Source: Aphidius gifuensis
Lineage: Eukaryota > Arthropoda > Insecta > Hymenoptera > Braconidae
Direction of reading: 5' to 3'
Assembly: GCF_014905175.1 (NCBI RefSeq)
Contig: NC_057791.1
Location: 12,838,177 to 12,902,176, forward strand
Length of the DNA: 64,000 nt
Shown here: positions 63,746 to 64,000 of the stretch, piece after piece
Position numbering within the stretch: position 1 is the stretch's first letter
How the letters are laid out: every line of letters starts with the position of its first letter
Translations under genes and position numbers: made by a program
The notes under the pieces: generated by a model
Database searches by the model: none
The model's input: only the letters and a program-made list of their open reading frames with translations
What the model was told of the DNA's origin: nothing

Positions 63746-64000
63746 AATATGAAACCTTAATAATCATCTTCAACTCTAAATTATTTAATCATATGTTTGT
63801 TTTTTTTTCTATAATCTGTGAAGGTACACTTGCTGAATTTGGTGCACATATGTATACATATTCATATAAGAATTTATTACGTTTATAATGACAGTCACCA
63901 ACGATTGTTGATCATTTTATTTGTTTCTTTCATGTCTATTCTAACGTATTAATAAAGGTTAGAATTTTTGACAATTGATAGATTTGGAGGGAACGAAAAG
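63746..64000. other. Window end, nothing recognised
   Basis: Starts with the direct copy of the 62475 segment, then A+T-rich sequence without ORFs or repeats. Confidence 0.3.

Overview
The window looks like nuclear DNA from an insect with a very A+T-rich genome (about three quarters A+T by eye). Introns have GT/AG ends and A+T-rich tracts, and there is no operon architecture. I found no ordinary host gene. Essentially everything recognisable is mobile DNA, much of it nested. A parasitoid wasp (for example a braconid) is my guess from base composition and element repertoire; nothing in the sequence proves it.

Layout. 1-5.5 kb: decayed Helitron material, with tandem RPA-type OB folds and a Rep N-terminal half on the minus strand, the latter split by a 340-bp MITE. 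6.5-10.3 kb: a Cys-rich ORF, a large inverted pair of tandem arrays (6.9-8.5 kb), a hAT relic and a small TA-flanked MITE. 11.2-13.7 kb: a second Helitron fragment, a MULE transposase fragment and an intronless KDM4-like JmjN-JmjC pseudogene. 15.2-29.3 kb: two copies of a CACTA/EnSpm-like (CMC) transposon. Copy B (22446-29275) appears complete, with a spliced 888-aa transposase on the minus strand and a spliced 456-aa BEN-domain protein on the plus strand. Copy A keeps an intact spliced 872-aa transposase but has lost the BEN half and carries a nested TA-flanked element. 29.9-31.5 kb: repeats, a likely Helitron 3' end and foldback DNA.

31.6-43.75 kb: a Polinton/Maverick (adintovirus-like) element. 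It encodes a chromodomain integrase, a fibre-like protein, a YWDDPNEL-motif protein, a packaging ATPase, a phospholipase-A2-domain protein, an adenain-like protease, minor and major capsid proteins, a small ORF overlapping the major capsid start, a DVQGF-motif protein and protein-primed DNA polymerase B. It is dead: polymerase B lacks its start and has a stop, the ATPase has a stop, and the YWDDPNEL gene has two frameshifts plus a foldback insertion. A tRNA-like sequence with good A and B boxes lies between the capsid and DVQGF genes.

43.75-55.67 kb: a nested palindrome. Two copies of a TA-flanked element (X1, X2) sit at mirror positions of a large inverted repeat. One arm holds a complete hAT transposon (46298-50022, 8-bp target duplication), and the centre holds a foldback with a tRNA-like sequence in each arm. 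55.7-64 kb: a LINE fragment, more foldbacks, and a roughly 4-kb element with 350-bp inverted ends carrying a decayed Myb/SANT-like gene, itself interrupted by a 1218-bp simple-ended element.

The most interesting thread is a set of elements with similar short ends (CCCnnGTnGAAA) and 2-bp target duplications but unrelated interiors, from 96 bp to 6.8 kb. The only coding member carries the CMC-like transposase plus the BEN protein, which makes it the candidate source of mobility. A second thread is the repeated presence of tRNA-like, Pol III-promoter-bearing sequences inside foldback elements.
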